Shown here one piece after another: positions 62,081-64,000 of a DNA stretch of 64,000 nucleotides (within the stretch, counting starts at the first letter, position 1; every line of letters starts with the position of its first letter). The notes below the pieces were generated by a model, which did not search any database, was not told where the DNA came from, and saw only the letters and a program-made list of their open reading frames with translations. The stretch lies in the NCBI RefSeq assembly GCF_023715585.1, contig NZ_JAMBOK010000001.1, positions 682,001 to 746,000 of the forward strand, read 5' to 3'. A program made the translations under genes and the position numbers. This stretch comes from Sporosarcina luteola (GTDB taxonomy: Bacteria > Bacillota > Bacilli > Bacillales_A > Planococcaceae).

Positions 62081-62440
62081 ATGATGACAAGGAATCAAAT
62101 TAATGAACGCGATCAGTTGGAATTGCTAACAATAGAAAAGTTGGTTCCTTAGGACCATTTGGCGCGCAAACTGGATGCGGCAATTAATTTCTCCTTTATC
62201 TACCCGTTATTCGAAGATCTTTACTCAACCATTGGGAGCCCCAGCATAGATCCTGTAATACTGCTCAAGATGACATTCATTCAGTATATCTTGGACATCC
62301 GTTCCATGCGCTAGATAATCAAGGAAATTGAAACCTACAAAAAATACATGCAGGCGATGCTGACTTTTGCTTCCTTAAACCTTAAGAAGCTGGTTAGTTG
62401 GACGTGGAGAGCGCCAGCTATGGAGGCTGAATTGATACCT
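62081..62440 (+). pseudogene. IS1182-type transposase remnant
   Basis: The plus strand reads MMTRNQINERDQLELLTIEK, LVP, stop, DHLARKLDAAINFSFIYPLF, then EDLYSTIGSPSIDPVILLKM, then TFIQYILDIRSMR, stop, IIKEIE, and then jumps to a C-terminal-like KKYMQAMLTFASLNLKKLVS. The first part is the typical N-terminus of IS1182/IS5-like transposases and the last part their C-terminus. Two stops and a large internal deletion (the DDE core is absent) show a dead copy. Confidence 0.75.
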
Positions 62441-62461
62441 TGTCTAAAAGGATTTCTCATT

Positions 62462-62785
62462 GATTGGAGTGCAGGACGGCGACTCCTGGGGGATTAGCGA
62501 ACGCCGTTACGAAGAACGGCGTTTGCGAGTAAAAGCGTAGCGTTACGAGCAGTGTTTTTTGCGACCCTGAGGGAGCAGTAATGGTAGAACGGATGCCTTA
62601 ATTTCCGCAAAAAGCGCAGAAATACGGCAAAGCGAACCCTTCGTTGTTCGCTTGGCTGAGGGCAAGCCCCCCGGAATGCGTCCGCCCGGAACGGAAATCA
62701 ACGTTATTTCAGTCTACTGGCAGTTAAAATGTACATGCTTAAGCAAAAGGGTTGGAAATCTATGATTCCCAACCCTTTCATCTAC
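62462..62785. repeat. Interspersed repeat R3, copy C
   Basis: The block holds GAGGGAGCAGTAATGG, AACGGATGCCTTAATTTCCG, GCTTGGCTGAGGGCAAGCCC and a closing hairpin AAAAGGGTTGG/CCAACCCTTT (62748-62780), matching parts of copy A. Internally it has inverted repeats such as CTTAATTTCCGC/GCAGAAATACGG. Confidence 0.7.
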
Positions 62786-62821
62786 ATTCTGAACGGTGGA
62801 GAATGTATGCCTCCTCCGCTT

Positions 62822-63370
62822 TTACTTGTCACTGCCTACATACTTCCCTTCCCTTGCAGCCTCTTTCGCTTCCTCTTTCATCCTGTCGATATCGAATACT
62901 CGCTGTTCACCAGCTATATACAATGAAGAAGGCCGCAATAAAGATCCTTTTCTACGTTTCTTGCCATTCTGGACTGCATAATATACAAGTGCAGATGTTC
63001 CGTATAATCCACCGAGCCGTTTATTACGCGTCTCCTCATCGATTGATTGCCCTTTCTTTCTGATAGATCCAGCAAAGTCATTTGCAGACGATGCAAGTTT
63101 TCTCGTCGACTCCCCTACATCCCCTACGATTTGAAAGAGCGGCGTCAACGTTCCAAGCTTTTCATTCACGTCCGCTAATGTATCATTGGAATTCTGTATC
63201 ATCTTTCCAGTTTCATGTAAGACACCGTCAAGCTGGTTTGGCAATTGATTGACAGTTTGACTCACACCTTCCAAAATCGAAGCCGTATTGGAAAGAACTT
63301 TCGCGAGATAAATGGATAGAATAAGAAATGCAATTCCAATTAGCAGAACGCCAATACCGGTTAAACTCAT
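62822..63370 (-). CDS. DUF948-like protein
   Basis: A 182-residue protein with one N-terminal TM helix (MSLTGIGVLLIGIAFLILSI), a coiled-coil stretch (ILEGVSQTVNQLPNQLDGVL) and a charged C-terminal tail. Its ATG overlaps the stop of the next gene by one base. Paralogue of the 61297 protein. Possibly envelope- or division-associated; unproven. Confidence 0.75.
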   Translation of the reverse strand: MSLTGIGVLLIGIAFLILSIYLAKVLSNTASILEGVSQTVNQLPNQLDGVLHETGKMIQNSNDTLADVNEKLGTLTPLFQIVGDVGESTRKLASSANDFAGSIRKKGQSIDEETRNKRLGGLYGTSALVYYAVQNGKKRRKGSLLRPSSLYIAGEQRVFDIDRMKEEAKEAAREGKYVGSDK

Positions 63371-63810
63371 TATGCTCTCCCCTTCCTTGTTTCAGTTGAT
63401 TGCCGTCCGCGCTTCCATGATGCCCATAACATTTTTGCGAATTCGGCACCTTGGATAGTACGGATAAATGGTTTTACGCTCTTCAAGTCTCCGTTATTTG
63501 CATACGCTTCAGTCATATCATTCAATTCCTCACCAAAGAGGTTTGCCGCATCACCAAATTTTTCTGCGGTCATGAATACACTGTTAAGCGCATTCAACTT
63601 TCCTTCCATATCGGATATCGTTACATTCGTTTCGTCTAATGTCCCCTCGAATGCTTGAATTGCGCCGTCCAATTTGGACTCCAACTCTCCTGCCGCAGTT
63701 GCGATTGCCCCGATCCCTGTTGATGTACGCAGAAGTAATTTGGACAGTGCGATCGCAAAAATGGCAAAGGAAACAGCCATTATGAATACGCCGATTTGAA
63801 CTAACACCAT
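63370..63810 (-). CDS. DUF948-like protein
   Basis: A 146-residue protein with an N-terminal TM helix (IGVFIMAVSFAIFAIALSKL) and a long helical part (AAGELESKLDGAIQAFEGTL). GGGAGG precedes the ATG. It forms an operon with the 62822 gene. Confidence 0.75.
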   Translation of the reverse strand: MVLVQIGVFIMAVSFAIFAIALSKLLLRTSTGIGAIATAAGELESKLDGAIQAFEGTLDETNVTISDMEGKLNALNSVFMTAEKFGDAANLFGEELNDMTEAYANNGDLKSVKPFIRTIQGAEFAKMLWASWKRGRQSTETRKGRA

Positions 63811-63865
63811 ATCATGCCTCCCTGACCATCTATTCCTCTTTTAGTTCGATGGTAAGCCTTTTTTA

Positions 63866-64000
63866 TTACAATAAGTAGAACCCTATACCGATGATCAAAT
63901 AAGCTGCAAGCAATGTCAGGCCTTCAAACCAGTTGGACTCGCCATCGTTCGAGAGGTTGATGACAAGAAATGTCGCAGTGATCATCGCGACAAGCTCAGG
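63866..64000 (-). CDS. Ca2+/H+ antiporter-like protein, C-terminal end (cut by window edge)
   Basis: Only the last 44 codons are present: PELVAMITATFLVINLSNDG, ESNWFEGLTLLAAYLIIGIG, FYLL and a stop. This is the typical end of ChaA/Cax-type calcium-proton antiporters (YfkE in Bacillus). Confidence 0.75.
   Translation of the reverse strand, partial: PELVAMITATFLVINLSNDGESNWFEGLTLLAAYLIIGIGFYLL

Overview
The window comes from the chromosome of a low-GC Gram-positive bacterium of the Bacillales. Shine-Dalgarno sites are strong (AGGAGG/GGGGG), GTG and TTG starts are frequent, and the genes include YrhE/YrhD-type formate dehydrogenase, FdhD, DUF948 and DUF3899 proteins, a Bacillus-type ferredoxin and YumC-type reductase. 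A Planococcaceae member such as Sporosarcina is my inference from protein flavour and was not tested.

Layout. (1) 1-2.4 kb: end of an enolase-superfamily racemase/MenC-like gene, a GNAT gene, the collapsed remnant of an M20 amidohydrolase, and an RpiR regulator with a 22-bp perfect palindrome upstream. (2) 2.6-11.1 kb: a coherent catabolic cluster: BCCT transporter, D-malate/tartrate-type decarboxylating dehydrogenase, aldehyde dehydrogenase, Rieske oxygenase, ferredoxin and ferredoxin-NADP reductase. It is preceded by a -24/-12 sigma-54 promoter and a divergent PAS-AAA-HTH activator. The chemistry fits L-carnitine -> trimethylamine + malic semialdehyde -> malate -> pyruvate. (3) 11.3-25 kb: an accessory region of small, mostly minus-strand genes (lipoproteins, immunity-like proteins, PadR + HAAS membrane protein pairs) and many decayed genes. 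They are separated by a repeated, imperfectly palindromic element of about 95 bp (here R1). Two 375-bp elements with a strongly structured core (R2) and one IS110-family element are inserted inside R1 copies. (4) 25-30 kb: an ECF sigma/ABC exporter operon. (5) 30-45 kb: more accessory genes, including a MoxR AAA + vWA + DUF6744 + small-protein cluster whose genes are each preceded by a terminator-like hairpin, an M28 peptidase lipoprotein, an ArsR-type regulator with an MFS exporter, a PIN-domain protein and several pseudogenes. (6) 45.7-64 kb: mostly housekeeping: tRNA-Arg(CCU), MBL hydrolase, formate dehydrogenase with DUF1641, FdhD and an OFA transporter, an opp operon, and DUF948 proteins either side of an IS1182-type transposase remnant framed by inverted copies of another repeat (R3). 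The window ends in a Ca2+/H+ antiporter-like gene.

The best candidates for undescribed biology are the R1 cassette-like array, the R2 structured elements that insert into R1, the Rieske/ferredoxin/FNR cluster, and the terminator-punctuated MoxR-vWA-DUF6744 system. All functional assignments come from reading motifs by eye; no searches were run.
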